Below the pieces are notes generated by a model. It was not told the origin of the DNA, searched no databases, and saw only the letters and a list, made by a program, of their open reading frames with translations. A stretch of 64,000 nt of DNA from Atlantibacter subterraneus (GTDB lineage: Bacteria > Pseudomonadota > Gammaproteobacteria > Enterobacterales > Enterobacteriaceae), in the NCBI RefSeq assembly GCF_007570865.1, contig NZ_VLPS01000010.1:1-64000 (forward strand). Reading direction: 5' to 3'. A program made the translations under genes and the position numbers. Every line of letters begins with the position of its first letter. Position 1 is the first letter of the stretch. Shown here piece by piece: positions 34,715 to 43,699 of the stretch.

Positions 34715-36151
34715 GTGAAACGCTGGTCCCTTTTTCCCCGCTCGCTGCGTCAACTGGTCGTTATGGCCTTTTTACTGATCTTGCTGCCCTTGCTGGTGCT
34801 GGCCTGGCAGGCCTGGCAGAGCCTGAACGATCTCAGTGAACAGGCGGCGCGCACCAACCGTACCACTCTGATAGACGCGCGGCGCAGCGAAGCCATGACC
34901 AACGCTGCGCTGGAAATGGAGCGCAGCTATCGCCAGTATTGCGTGCTGGATGACGCCACCCTCGAAAAGGTCTATCAGGTTCAACGCCAGCGTTACGCGC
35001 AGATGCTCGAATCCCATGCATTGGTCCTGCCGGACAAAAGCCTTTATCAGCGGTTAAAAACCAATCTTGATGCGCTGGCGCAGCTGCAATGCAAAAACAG
35101 CGGCCTCGCCGATGCCGCTGACGATAATCTGGAAGCCTTCGCCAAAGCCAATACCGAACTGGTGCAAACCACCCGCAGCGTGGTGTTTTCCCGTGGGCAG
35201 CAGTTGCAGCAGGACATCGCTTCGCGTGGGCAATTTTTTGGCTGGCAGGCGATGATCCTGTTTTTGGTGAGCCTCGGTCTGGTGATGCTGTTTACCCGCA
35301 TGATCATCGGCCCGGTTAAGGGCATTGAGCGAATGATTAACCGGCTGGGGGAAGGGGAATCGTTGGGCAATACGGCGATGTTCAAAGGCCCGCGCGAACT
35401 GCGTTCCGTAGGGCAGCGGGTGGTCTGGCTGAGCGAGCGCCTTTCCTGGCTTGAATCCCAGCGCCATCAGTTTTTACGCCACATCTCCCACGAACTGAAA
35501 ACACCGCTCGCCAGCCTGCGTGAAGGCACCGATCTGTTGGCCGATCAGGTTGTAGGGCCGCTAACGCCAGAACAGCAGGAGGTGGTGCAGATCCTCGACG
35601 CCAGCAGCCGTAATCTGCAAAAACTGATCGAACAACTGCTTGATTACAACCGCAAACTGGCGGATGGCGTCATTGAACTGGAGAACGTTGAGCTGGAGCC
35701 CTTAATCGATATGGTTATCTCCGCCCACAGCCTCCCGGCCCGGGCAAAAATGATGCGTACCGATCTGGCACTGGAAGCCGCCGCCTGCCAGGCTGAACCT
35801 ATGTTATTGATGAGCGTAATAGATAATCTCTATTCCAATGCGGTGCACTATGGGAGCGAATCCGGTAACATTTATCTTCGCAGCCGACAGGTCGGCAACC
35901 GGGTGCGGATTGATGTGGCCAACAGCGGCACGCCGATCCCCGCCGCTGAACGCGACATGATTTTTGAGCCATTCTTTCAGGGAAGCCATCAACGAAAAGG
36001 GGCGGTTAAAGGCAGTGGCCTGGGGCTGAGCATCGCCCAGGATTGTATTCGACGGATGCATGGAGAACTTCATCTGGTGGACGATAAGACCGCCGATGTC
36101 TGTTTCCGCATTGAATTGCCTGTCTGTGACCCGGAAAAATCGTCATCATGA
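34715..36151 (+). CDS. glrK: Two-component sensor histidine kinase GlrK (QseE)
   Basis: This inner-membrane kinase phosphorylates GlrR. The GTG start at 34715 (VKRWSLFPRSLRQL) gives 478 residues, near E. coli's 475. There are two transmembrane helices (about 16-34 and 170-192) around a periplasmic sensor region, a HAMP segment, the phosphoacceptor in LRHISHELKTPLASL, and the ATP-binding N, G1 and G2 boxes (LLMSVIDNLYSNAVHYG, GSGLGLSI). It overlaps qseG by four bases in the glrK-qseG-glrR operon. Confidence 0.96.
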   Translation: MKRWSLFPRSLRQLVVMAFLLILLPLLVLAWQAWQSLNDLSEQAARTNRTTLIDARRSEAMTNAALEMERSYRQYCVLDDATLEKVYQVQRQRYAQMLESHALVLPDKSLYQRLKTNLDALAQLQCKNSGLADAADDNLEAFAKANTELVQTTRSVVFSRGQQLQQDIASRGQFFGWQAMILFLVSLGLVMLFTRMIIGPVKGIERMINRLGEGESLGNTAMFKGPRELRSVGQRVVWLSERLSWLESQRHQFLRHISHELKTPLASLREGTDLLADQVVGPLTPEQQEVVQILDASSRNLQKLIEQLLDYNRKLADGVIELENVELEPLIDMVISAHSLPARAKMMRTDLALEAAACQAEPMLLMSVIDNLYSNAVHYGSESGNIYLRSRQVGNRVRIDVANSGTPIPAAERDMIFEPFFQGSHQRKGAVKGSGLGLSIAQDCIRRMHGELHLVDDKTADVCFRIELPVCDPEKSSS

Positions 36152-36897
36152 ATTTATTTTTTAGCAGCCTATGGCGGCGCGCGGCGTCGTCTTTGAATCC
36201 CGTTTTATTGCGGCCTGTGGCAGGCAGCACGCTGGCTGTTCTGCTGCTCAGCGGCTGCGTCCCGGACGCGATCCACAGCAAAATAGACAAACATCAGCAT
36301 ACCTACCCTGAACGCCAGGTGGCGGATTTCCTCTCTACAGATTGTCAGGAGATCTGGTCGCTGTCAGGACGTGACAGCGACAGCAATCCGCTGTACTGGC
36401 TGCGTGGAATAGACTGCGCGGAGCGTCTCGCTCCTGCCGACGCGCGCGCCGAAGCGCGGGCTTTACAGGACGATACCTGGCAGGCCACGTTCAAGCGCGG
36501 CATTCTGCTTTCCAGCGCCAAAATATCGCCTGGTGAACGCCGTCGTTATGTCACCCGTTTAGATGAACTCTCGGCAGATATCCCTGCGCAAATCCGTCCG
36601 CTGTATCAGGTGTGGCGAGACAACCAGGCTGCACAGTTGCAGCTGGCTGAAGAGCGCAGTCGCTACGCCAAACTGCAGCAAACCAGTGATAGCGAACTGG
36701 ATACCCTGCGCGAACAGCAGCAGCACCTGCACAGCCAGCTGGCGCTGGTTACCCGGAAGCTGGAAAATCTGACCGATATCGAACGCCGGCTCTCTTCACG
36801 CAAAACGTCGGGTGGCGAACTGCCTGACGCCACGCATCCGGCGGCTGCACCAGATGATAAGGACCCCCCCGCCGATACGCAGGAGGCAAAACCATGA
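36148..36897 (+). CDS. qseG: Outer-membrane lipoprotein QseG
   Basis: This lipoprotein of 249 residues is encoded inside the glrK-glrR operon and interacts with GlrK in E. coli. The signal region is long, with lipobox LLSGC near residues 33-37. The mature part contains NPLYWLRGIDCAERL and a predicted coiled coil (about residues 165-215, LRLAEERSRY to LENLTDIERRL-like heptads), then a Pro/Asp-rich tail. It overlaps both neighbours by four bases. Confidence 0.93.
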   Translation: MNLFFSSLWRRAASSLNPVLLRPVAGSTLAVLLLSGCVPDAIHSKIDKHQHTYPERQVADFLSTDCQEIWSLSGRDSDSNPLYWLRGIDCAERLAPADARAEARALQDDTWQATFKRGILLSSAKISPGERRRYVTRLDELSADIPAQIRPLYQVWRDNQAAQLQLAEERSRYAKLQQTSDSELDTLREQQQHLHSQLALVTRKLENLTDIERRLSSRKTSGGELPDATHPAAAPDDKDPPADTQEAKP

Positions 36898-38231
36898 CGC
36901 AACATAAACCGGCGCGCTTACTGCTGGTGGATGACGATCCCGGCCTGCTCAAGCTGTTAGGTTTACGCCTGACCAGCGAGGGCTACAGCGTGCAAACCGC
37001 CGAAAGCGGCGCGGAAGGCTTAAAAGTGCTGGGCCGTGAGCAGATCGATCTGGTGATCAGCGATTTGCGCATGGATGAGATGGACGGCATGGCGCTGTTC
37101 AGCGAGATCCAGAAAGTGCAGCCCGGTTTACCGGTGATCATCCTTACCGCTCACGGCTCGATCCCCGATGCGGTGGCGGCGACTCAGCAGGGCGTGTTCA
37201 GCTTCCTCACCAAACCGGTGGATAAAGACGCGCTGTATCAGGCCATTGACGACGCGCTGGCGCACAAGAGCGTCGGCGGTGATGACGAATGGCAAAACAC
37301 CATTGTTACCCGCAGCCCCATTATGCTGCGCCTGCTGGAACAGGCGCGGATGGTGGCGCAATCTGACGTCAGCGTGCTGATCAACGGCCAGAGCGGGACG
37401 GGTAAAGAGGTGCTGGCACAAGCCATCCACAACGCCAGCCCGCGGGCCAAAAAAGCCTTTATCGCCATTAACTGCGGCGCGCTGCCGGAGCAACTGCTGG
37501 AGTCGGAACTGTTCGGCCATGCGCGCGGCGCGTTTACCGGCGCGGTGAGCAGCCGGGAGGGCCTGTTCCAGGCGGCGGAAGGCGGTACGCTATTTCTTGA
37601 TGAGATTGGCGATATGCCGATCCCGTTGCAGGTCAAGCTGTTACGCGTATTGCAGGAGCGCAAGGTGCGCCCGCTCGGCAGCAACCGCGACATTGATATT
37701 GATGTGCGCATTATCTCCGCCACCCACCGGGATCTCCCCAAAGCGATGGCGCGCGGCGAATTCCGCGAGGATCTGTATTACCGCCTGAACGTGGTGAGCC
37801 TGAAAATCCCCGCGCTCAACGAACGGGCGGAAGATATTCCGCTGCTGGCAAACCATCTGCTGCGCCAGGCGGCGGATCGCCATAAACCTTTCGTGCGGCG
37901 CTTTTCCACCGAAGCCATGAAATACCTGATGGCGGCAAGCTGGCCCGGCAACGTGCGCCAACTAGTGAACGTGATTGAGCAGTGCGTGGCGCTGACCTCC
38001 GCGCCGGTGATCAGCGAAGCGCTGGTTGGCCAGGCGCTGGAAGGGGAGAACTCGGTGCTGCCGACCTTTGTCGAGGCGCGTAACCAGTTTGAACTCAACT
38101 ACCTGCGCAAGATTTTGCAGATCACCAAAGGCAATGTGACCCACGCCGCGCGAATGGCCGGGCGCAACCGCACCGAGTTCTACAAACTGCTTGCCCGCCA
38201 TGAACTCGATGCAAATGATTTTAAAGAGTAG
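36894..38231 (+). CDS. glrR: Sigma-54-dependent response regulator GlrR (QseF)
   Basis: This NtrC-type activator has 445 residues. The receiver domain (VDDDPGLLKLLG; phosphorylated Asp in VISDLRMDEMDG) is followed by an AAA+ domain with Walker A (GQSGTGKEVLAQ), the sigma-54 contact loop GAFTGA, Walker B (GTLFLDEIGDM) and a C-terminal Fis-type helix-turn-helix (GNVTHAARMAGRNRTEFYKLL). Its target promoter, glmY, is in this window. The glnB gene follows after 94 bases. Confidence 0.97.
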   Translation: MTQHKPARLLLVDDDPGLLKLLGLRLTSEGYSVQTAESGAEGLKVLGREQIDLVISDLRMDEMDGMALFSEIQKVQPGLPVIILTAHGSIPDAVAATQQGVFSFLTKPVDKDALYQAIDDALAHKSVGGDDEWQNTIVTRSPIMLRLLEQARMVAQSDVSVLINGQSGTGKEVLAQAIHNASPRAKKAFIAINCGALPEQLLESELFGHARGAFTGAVSSREGLFQAAEGGTLFLDEIGDMPIPLQVKLLRVLQERKVRPLGSNRDIDIDVRIISATHRDLPKAMARGEFREDLYYRLNVVSLKIPALNERAEDIPLLANHLLRQAADRHKPFVRRFSTEAMKYLMAASWPGNVRQLVNVIEQCVALTSAPVISEALVGQALEGENSVLPTFVEARNQFELNYLRKILQITKGNVTHAARMAGRNRTEFYKLLARHELDANDFKE

Positions 38232-38316
38232 TTTTGCTGCCAAACCGGCCTCAACATATGGTACGGTGAGCAACCGATTACGCGTAGATAACTGTGCCTC
38301 AGGCGAGATGAGTTAA

Positions 38317-38664
<348 letters not shown>

Positions 38665-38672
38665 TTCACCGG

Positions 38673-38702
38673 CCTCTCCTGCAACGTTACCGGCAGGAGA
38701 GG
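38673..38702. terminator. Hairpin at the glnB-rsmS junction
   Basis: A perfect 10-bp stem (CCTCTCCTGC at 38673-38682, GCAGGAGAGG at 38693-38702) fills the 42-bp gap between convergent glnB and rsmS. It lacks a T run on either strand, so it may be an inefficient or Rho-assisted terminator. Confidence 0.6.
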
Positions 38703-38706
38703 AGAC

Positions 38707-38865
38707 TTACTCTGCTTTCTCCGCTTCCCGCTGCTTACGCAAAAAATCCTGCCGCACCATTTCCAGCGCGCTTAACGCCGTATCCGGCGCAATGTTGTGC
38801 GTTTCCAGCAGCATAATTAAATCCACCGCCAGTTTGACGTCATCGGGGGCGTTCTCAAGGGACAC
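38707..38865 (-). CDS. rsmS: Small regulatory protein RsmS (YbaM)
   Basis: This 52-residue protein starts with GTG at 38865 behind a CAGGAGAA ribosome site (V/M-SLENAPDDVKLAVDL). The start gives nearly the E. coli YbaM length (53). It is an acidic-basic helical protein with no membrane segment; its relative in Pectobacterium is described as a pleiotropic regulator. It follows priC by 16 bases on the same strand, the same pair as in E. coli. Confidence 0.88.
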   Translation of the reverse strand: MSLENAPDDVKLAVDLIMLLETHNIAPDTALSALEMVRQDFLRKQREAEKAE

Positions 38866-38881
38866 GGTTTTCTCCTGTGGG

Positions 38882-39409
38882 TTAACGCGTTTGCCGCGCC
38901 AGCGCGCGCTCAATGCCAGCCAGCGCATGGCGACAGCGCGCCAGACGGCCATCGAGCGCCTCAATCTCTTTATGTAATCGCTGCTGCGCCTGTAGCGTTT
39001 CGACGTTACGTAACTGGGCTTCGCGCTGCTGCTTCATCGCCAGCAGGCGGCGCTCATATTCCTGATGCTGCAACAATTGCGCGTGACGGCGGCCCGCAGG
39101 CAGATGGGCGCTGTCATAGTGGCGCAACGACCATGTCGCCCCTTCGCGAGCCAACGCCTCCATCTGGGCAACAAGATGCTCCGCCAGCCAGGCGACTTGT
39201 TCAGTTTTTTGTTCCCGAACGTGCAGGGTTAAGGCGTCCAGGTTGTGCCAGCACTCCTGCAAATAATCATTGATAAGCGTAGAGCGGGTCTGGAAAAGCT
39301 GCTGGTCAAAGCGCGCCGACAGCGTGCGGTGCTGCGCCAGCGGTTCAAGGGTTTGACAAAGTTGCTGTAACTGCGTTTGTAGCGATTGTAATAATCGGTC
39401 GGTTTTCAT
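38882..39409 (-). CDS. priC: Primosomal replication protein PriC (N'')
   Basis: This helps reload DnaB helicase at stalled forks. The 175 residues match E. coli PriC. It is all-helical and Arg/Gln-rich, with LSARFDQQLFQTR near the start, QVAWLAEHLVAQMEALAREG in the middle, and a basic C-terminus (LARCRHALAGIERALARQTR). It is divergent from ybaN and upstream of rsmS. Confidence 0.94.
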   Translation of the reverse strand: MKTDRLLQSLQTQLQQLCQTLEPLAQHRTLSARFDQQLFQTRSTLINDYLQECWHNLDALTLHVREQKTEQVAWLAEHLVAQMEALAREGATWSLRHYDSAHLPAGRRHAQLLQHQEYERRLLAMKQQREAQLRNVETLQAQQRLHKEIEALDGRLARCRHALAGIERALARQTR

Positions 39410-39474
39410 TCGCTCTCCGCTGTGTGTCGTGCGCGCTGTGCTACAGTAGCCGACGTGACTCTGTGGAAGCGACT

Positions 39475-39852
39475 ATGCAACGACTTATTTTAATCATCAT
39501 TGGCTGGATTGCGGTAGTGCTCGCGACGCTTGGCGTGGTGCTCCCTTTGCTTCCCACAACCCCTTTTTTACTGCTGGCGGCCTGGTGCTTTGCTCGTTCT
39601 TCGCCGCGTTTTCACCACTGGCTGCTGTACCGCTCCTGGTTCGGCGGCTATCTGCGCTACTGGCAGCAGCATAAAGCGATGCCGCGCGGCGCTAAGCCCC
39701 GGGCGATTGCGTTTATTCTTGTTACATTTGCCGTGTCGCTATGGCTGGTAAAAATGTTCTGGGTGCGTATTTTGTTATTAACCATCCTCGGCTGCCTGCT
39801 GATCTTTATGTGGCGCATCCCGGTGATTGACGAAAAGCAACAAAACTCCTGA
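39475..39852 (+). CDS. ybaN: DUF454 family inner-membrane protein YbaN
   Basis: This 125-residue membrane protein starts at 39475 (MQRLILIIIGW) and matches the E. coli length. It has an N-terminal hydrophobic pair of helices with PLLPTTPFLLLAAWCFARSSPRF, the DUF454 signature, and a C-terminal helix pair around 75-115 ending MWRIPVIDEKQ. The function is unknown. It precedes apt as in E. coli. Confidence 0.93.
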   Translation: MQRLILIIIGWIAVVLATLGVVLPLLPTTPFLLLAAWCFARSSPRFHHWLLYRSWFGGYLRYWQQHKAMPRGAKPRAIAFILVTFAVSLWLVKMFWVRILLLTILGCLLIFMWRIPVIDEKQQNS

Positions 39853-40004
39853 ACCCGCATCTGAGTGGTTGCATTTCGATGGCTCAGCCAGTACATTCTG
39901 GCGTTTTCGGCAACAGACACGCCCTGGTTAACGCTTAAGCAAAACCGCGTTTGACCCCTTTGGCGTGCCTTGTGAGTCAACCCGTTTTAATCAGGCATGT
40001 AATT

Positions 40005-40556
40005 ATGACCGCGACTGCACAGCAGCTTGAATTTCTTAAAGACAGTATTAAAAGCATCCAGGATTACCCGAAGCCGGGCATCCTGTTTCGTGACGTTACC
40101 AGCCTGCTGGAAGACCCCAAAGCTTACGCGTTAAGTATCGAACTGCTGACCGAGCGCTACAAAGATGCCGGTATCACCAAAGTTGTCGGTACTGAAGCGC
40201 GTGGTTTTCTGTTCGGCGCGCCGGTCGCGCTGGCGCTGGGCGTCGGTTTTGTCCCGGTACGCAAGCCGCGTAAACTGCCGCGCGAAACCATCGCAGAAAG
40301 CTATGAGCTGGAATACGGCACCGATCAGCTGGAAATCCACGTTGATGCGATCAAGCCCGGCGATAAAGTACTGGTAGTTGACGACCTGCTGGCCACCGGC
40401 GGCACCATTGATGCCACCGTGAAGCTGATCCGCCGCCTCGGCGGTGAAGTGAAAGACGCCGCGTTTATCATCAACCTGTTTGACCTCGGCGGCGAGCAGC
40501 GCCTGCAACAGGCGGGCATCGACTGCTTCAGCCTGGTTCCGTTCCCCGGTCATTGA
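40005..40556 (+). CDS. apt: Adenine phosphoribosyltransferase
   Basis: This salvages adenine to AMP with PRPP. The start at 40005 ([12 protein letters not shown]) gives 183 residues, as in E. coli. The PRPP-binding motif is [14 protein letters not shown], and [12 protein letters not shown] and [14 protein letters not shown] are conserved substrate-site segments. It lies 90 bases upstream of dnaX. Confidence 0.98.
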   Translation: MTATAQQLEFLKDSIKSIQDYPKPGILFRDVTSLLEDPKAYALSIELLTERYKDAGITKVVGTEARGFLFGAPVALALGVGFVPVRKPRKLPRETIAESYELEYGTDQLEIHVDAIKPGDKVLVVDDLLATGGTIDATVKLIRRLGGEVKDAAFIINLFDLGGEQRLQQAGIDCFSLVPFPGH

Positions 40557-40646
40557 TATTCGCCCCCCGACAGCCTCGCCGTACAGGTGGGGCTGTGTTA
40601 GCATTACCCCTCTCTATTCACCATCCAGGCATTTCAGAGCCAGCCC

Positions 40647-42572
40647 ATGAGTTATCAGGTCTTAGCCCGTAAATGGCGCCCACAAACCTTTGCAGACGTT
40701 GTCGGCCAGGAACATGTACTGACCGCGCTGGCGAACGGATTATCCCTCGGGCGTATCCACCACGCGTACTTGTTTTCCGGCACGCGCGGCGTCGGGAAAA
40801 CCTCGATTGCCCGTCTGTTAGCCAAAGGGTTGAACTGCGAAACCGGCATTACGGCGACCCCGTGCGGCGTGTGCGATAACTGCCGCGAAATCGAGCAGGG
40901 GCGTTTTGTCGATTTAATCGAAATTGACGCCGCGTCGCGTACCAAGGTGGAAGACACCCGCGATCTGCTGGATAACGTGCAGTACGCGCCCGCGCGTGGC
41001 CGCTTCAAAGTTTATCTGATTGACGAAGTGCACATGCTCTCGCGCCACAGCTTCAACGCGCTGTTAAAGACGCTGGAAGAGCCGCCCGCGCACGTTAAAT
41101 TCCTGCTGGCGACCACCGATCCGCAAAAGCTGCCGGTGACCATCCTGTCGCGCTGCCTGCAATTCCATCTCAAAGCGCTGGACGTTGAGCAGATCCGCGA
41201 TCAGCTGGAACATATTCTCACCCAGGAAAAAATCGACCACGAATCCCGCGCCCTGCAACTGCTGGCGCGCGCGGCGGAAGGTAGCCTGCGCGACGCGTTA
41301 AGCCTGACCGACCAGGCCATCGCCAGCGGCGACGGGCAGGTCAGCACCGCGGCGGTGAGCGCCATGCTGGGTACGCTCGACGACGCCCAGGCGCTGGCGC
41401 TGATTGAAGCGTTGGCCCGCGCCGAAGGCGAAACCGTAATGCGCCTGATTAACGAGGCGCACTCGCGCGGCGTCGAGTGGGAAGCGCTGTTGGTGGAAAT
41501 GCTCAGCCTGCTGCATCGCATCGCGATGGTCCAGCTTTCTCCCGCCGCTATCGGCAGCGATATGGCAAATATCGAACAGCGCCTGCGTGAGCTGGCGCGT
41601 ACGCTGTCGCCAGCGGACGTGCAGCTCTACTACCAAACGCTGCTGATTGGCCGCAAAGAGCTGCCCTGGGCACCGGACCGCCGGATGGGCGTTGAGATGA
41701 CGCTGCTGCGCGCGCTGGCATTTCATCCCCGCGCGCCGATAGCGGAGCCGCAACCGGTACAGACCGCGATCCCGGCGGTGGCGGCACAGCCTGTCGCCCG
41801 CGTGGAAGCACCGTCTCCGGTCGCACCGCAGCCGCCCGCATCGAACGTCCCGCTGCCCGACGCTACCAGCCATCTGCTGGAAGCCCGCAGCCGTTTGCAG
41901 AAAGCCCAGGAGGGCAGCAAAGCAAAAAAGAGTGAACCGGCAGCGCCAGGTACCGCGCGGCCGGTGAATAACTCCGCGCTCGAACGACTGGCATCGGTCA
42001 CCGAACGGGTAAAAGCTAAACCGGCGAAAGCCCCGCAGGAGAGCGCGCCGGCCAAGCCGGAAGCCTACCGCTGGAAGGCGCAAAACGTGGTGGAAGTCAC
42101 GCCGGAACCGGTCGCCACGCCGAAGGCGCTGAAAAAAGCGCTTGAGCACGAGAAAACCCCCGAGCTGGCCGCGAAGCTGGCCCAGGAATCTCTGGAGCGC
42201 GATGAGTGGGCGCGTGATGTAAGCTTATTAAAACTGCCGAAGCTGGTAGAGCAGGTGGCGCTGAACGCCTGGAAAGAGCAGGACGGGCCGAAAATTTGCC
42301 TGCACCTGCGCACCACCCAGCGTCATTTAAATTCGCCGGCGGCGCGGCAGACCATCAGCGAGGCGATGAGCCAGCTGTACGGTATGCCGATTGAACTGAC
42401 TATCATTGAAGATGATAATCTCGCCCAGCGTACGCCGCTTGAGTGGCGTCAGGCGATTTATGAAGAGAAGCTGGCGCAGGCGCGCGAGTCGATCATCGCG
42501 GATGCCAACATCCAGACTCTGCGTCGTTTCTTCGATGCCGATCTGGATGAAGAGAGCATTCGCCCCCTTTGA
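40647..42572 (+). CDS. dnaX: DNA polymerase III subunits tau and gamma
   Basis: The full 641-residue tau dimerises the polymerase core and contacts DnaB. The shorter gamma comes from programmed frameshifting. The N-terminus is an AAA+ clamp loader: Walker A (FSGTRGVGKTSIAR), four zinc-binding cysteines (from NCETGITATPCGVCDNC), Walker B (VYLIDEVHML) and sensor 1. Domain IV-V sequence follows a Pro/Ala-rich linker at about 365-435. The gene starts the dnaX-ybaB-recR operon. Confidence 0.97.
   Translation: MSYQVLARKWRPQTFADVVGQEHVLTALANGLSLGRIHHAYLFSGTRGVGKTSIARLLAKGLNCETGITATPCGVCDNCREIEQGRFVDLIEIDAASRTKVEDTRDLLDNVQYAPARGRFKVYLIDEVHMLSRHSFNALLKTLEEPPAHVKFLLATTDPQKLPVTILSRCLQFHLKALDVEQIRDQLEHILTQEKIDHESRALQLLARAAEGSLRDALSLTDQAIASGDGQVSTAAVSAMLGTLDDAQALALIEALARAEGETVMRLINEAHSRGVEWEALLVEMLSLLHRIAMVQLSPAAIGSDMANIEQRLRELARTLSPADVQLYYQTLLIGRKELPWAPDRRMGVEMTLLRALAFHPRAPIAEPQPVQTAIPAVAAQPVARVEAPSPVAPQPPASNVPLPDATSHLLEARSRLQKAQEGSKAKKSEPAAPGTARPVNNSALERLASVTERVKAKPAKAPQESAPAKPEAYRWKAQNVVEVTPEPVATPKALKKALEHEKTPELAAKLAQESLERDEWARDVSLLKLPKLVEQVALNAWKEQDGPKICLHLRTTQRHLNSPAARQTISEAMSQLYGMPIELTIIEDDNLAQRTPLEWRQAIYEEKLAQARESIIADANIQTLRRFFDADLDEESIRPL
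41924..41965 (+). promoter_or_regulatory. dnaX -1 programmed frameshift element
   Basis: The slippery heptamer A-AAA-AAG is at 41924-41930. A -1 shift reaches a TGA at 41933-41935, giving a gamma protein of 429 residues (431 in E. coli). An internal Shine-Dalgarno-like AGGAGGG (41908-41914) lies about ten bases upstream, and a stem with ACCGGC (41936-41941) and GCCGGT (41960-41965) arms lies downstream, the three-part E. coli arrangement. Confidence 0.93.
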
Positions 42573-42642
42573 CGGGCAGGCCTTCTGCCTGTTGTAAACC
42601 CGGTATCGCTGAGCGGATAACGCCCGGCGAGCCCCTAAGTAA

Positions 42643-42983
<341 letters not shown>

Positions 42984-42984
<1 letters not shown>

Positions 42985-43589
42985 TGCAAACCAGTCCTCT
43001 GCTGACCCAACTGATGGAAGCGCTGCGCTGCCTGCCGGGCGTAGGCCCGAAATCGGCGCAGCGTATGGCCTTCACGCTGTTACAGCGCGATCGCAGCGGC
43101 GGCATGCGTCTGGCGCAGGCGTTGACTCGCGCCATGTCGGAAATCGGCCACTGCGCCGACTGCCGCACCTTCACCGAGCAGGAGATCTGCCATATTTGCG
43201 CCAACCCGCGCCGTCGGGAAAATGGCCAAATCTGCGTAGTGGAAAGCCCGGCGGATATCTATGCGATTGAGCAGACCGGGCAGTTTTCCGGCCGCTACTT
43301 TGTGCTGATGGGCCATCTCTCTCCGCTGGACGGAATTGGCCCGCAGGACATCGGTCTGGATCGCCTTGAGCAGCGTCTGGAAACGGAATCGCTGAAAGAG
43401 GTGATCCTCGCCACCAACCCCACGGTGGAAGGCGAAGCCACGGCCAACTACATCGCGGAACTGTGCGGGCAGTACGGCGTTGACGCCAGCCGCATCGCCC
43501 ACGGCGTGCCGGTCGGCGGCGAACTGGAAATGGTGGATGGCACCACGCTGTCTCACTCGCTGGTGGGCCGCCATAAGATTGTTTTTTAA
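42984..43589 (+). CDS. recR: Recombination protein RecR
   Basis: This forms a DNA clamp with RecO to load RecA. It has 201 residues: a helix-hairpin-helix ([14 protein letters not shown]), a C4 zinc finger ([16 protein letters not shown]), a Toprim domain ([14 protein letters not shown] and the following [15 protein letters not shown]), and the C-terminal Walker-B-like [13 protein letters not shown]. It is translationally coupled to ybaB. Confidence 0.98.
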
Positions 43590-43594
43590 TCATT

Positions 43595-43618
43595 CGGAGC
43601 GTGTCTTCACACGCTCCG
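43595..43618 (+). terminator. Hairpin after recR, abutting the htpG promoter
   Basis: A perfect 10-bp stem (CGGAGCGTGT / ACACGCTCCG) with a CTTC loop ends one base before the sigma-32 -35 element. No T run follows. Confidence 0.55.
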
Positions 43619-43647
43619 CTTGAAATTCCCTTCCGCTATCCCCATTT
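43619..43647 (+). promoter_or_regulatory. Sigma-32 heat-shock promoter of htpG
   Basis: CTTGAAA (43619-43625), a 14-base spacer, then CCCCATTT (43640-43647) match the RpoH consensus closely. The promoter lies about 50 bases upstream of the htpG start. Confidence 0.93.
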
Positions 43648-43699
43648 CTCCCTCAACGTTTTACCACCCCATTAAATGGCATTGTTGAGGTCGACTTAA

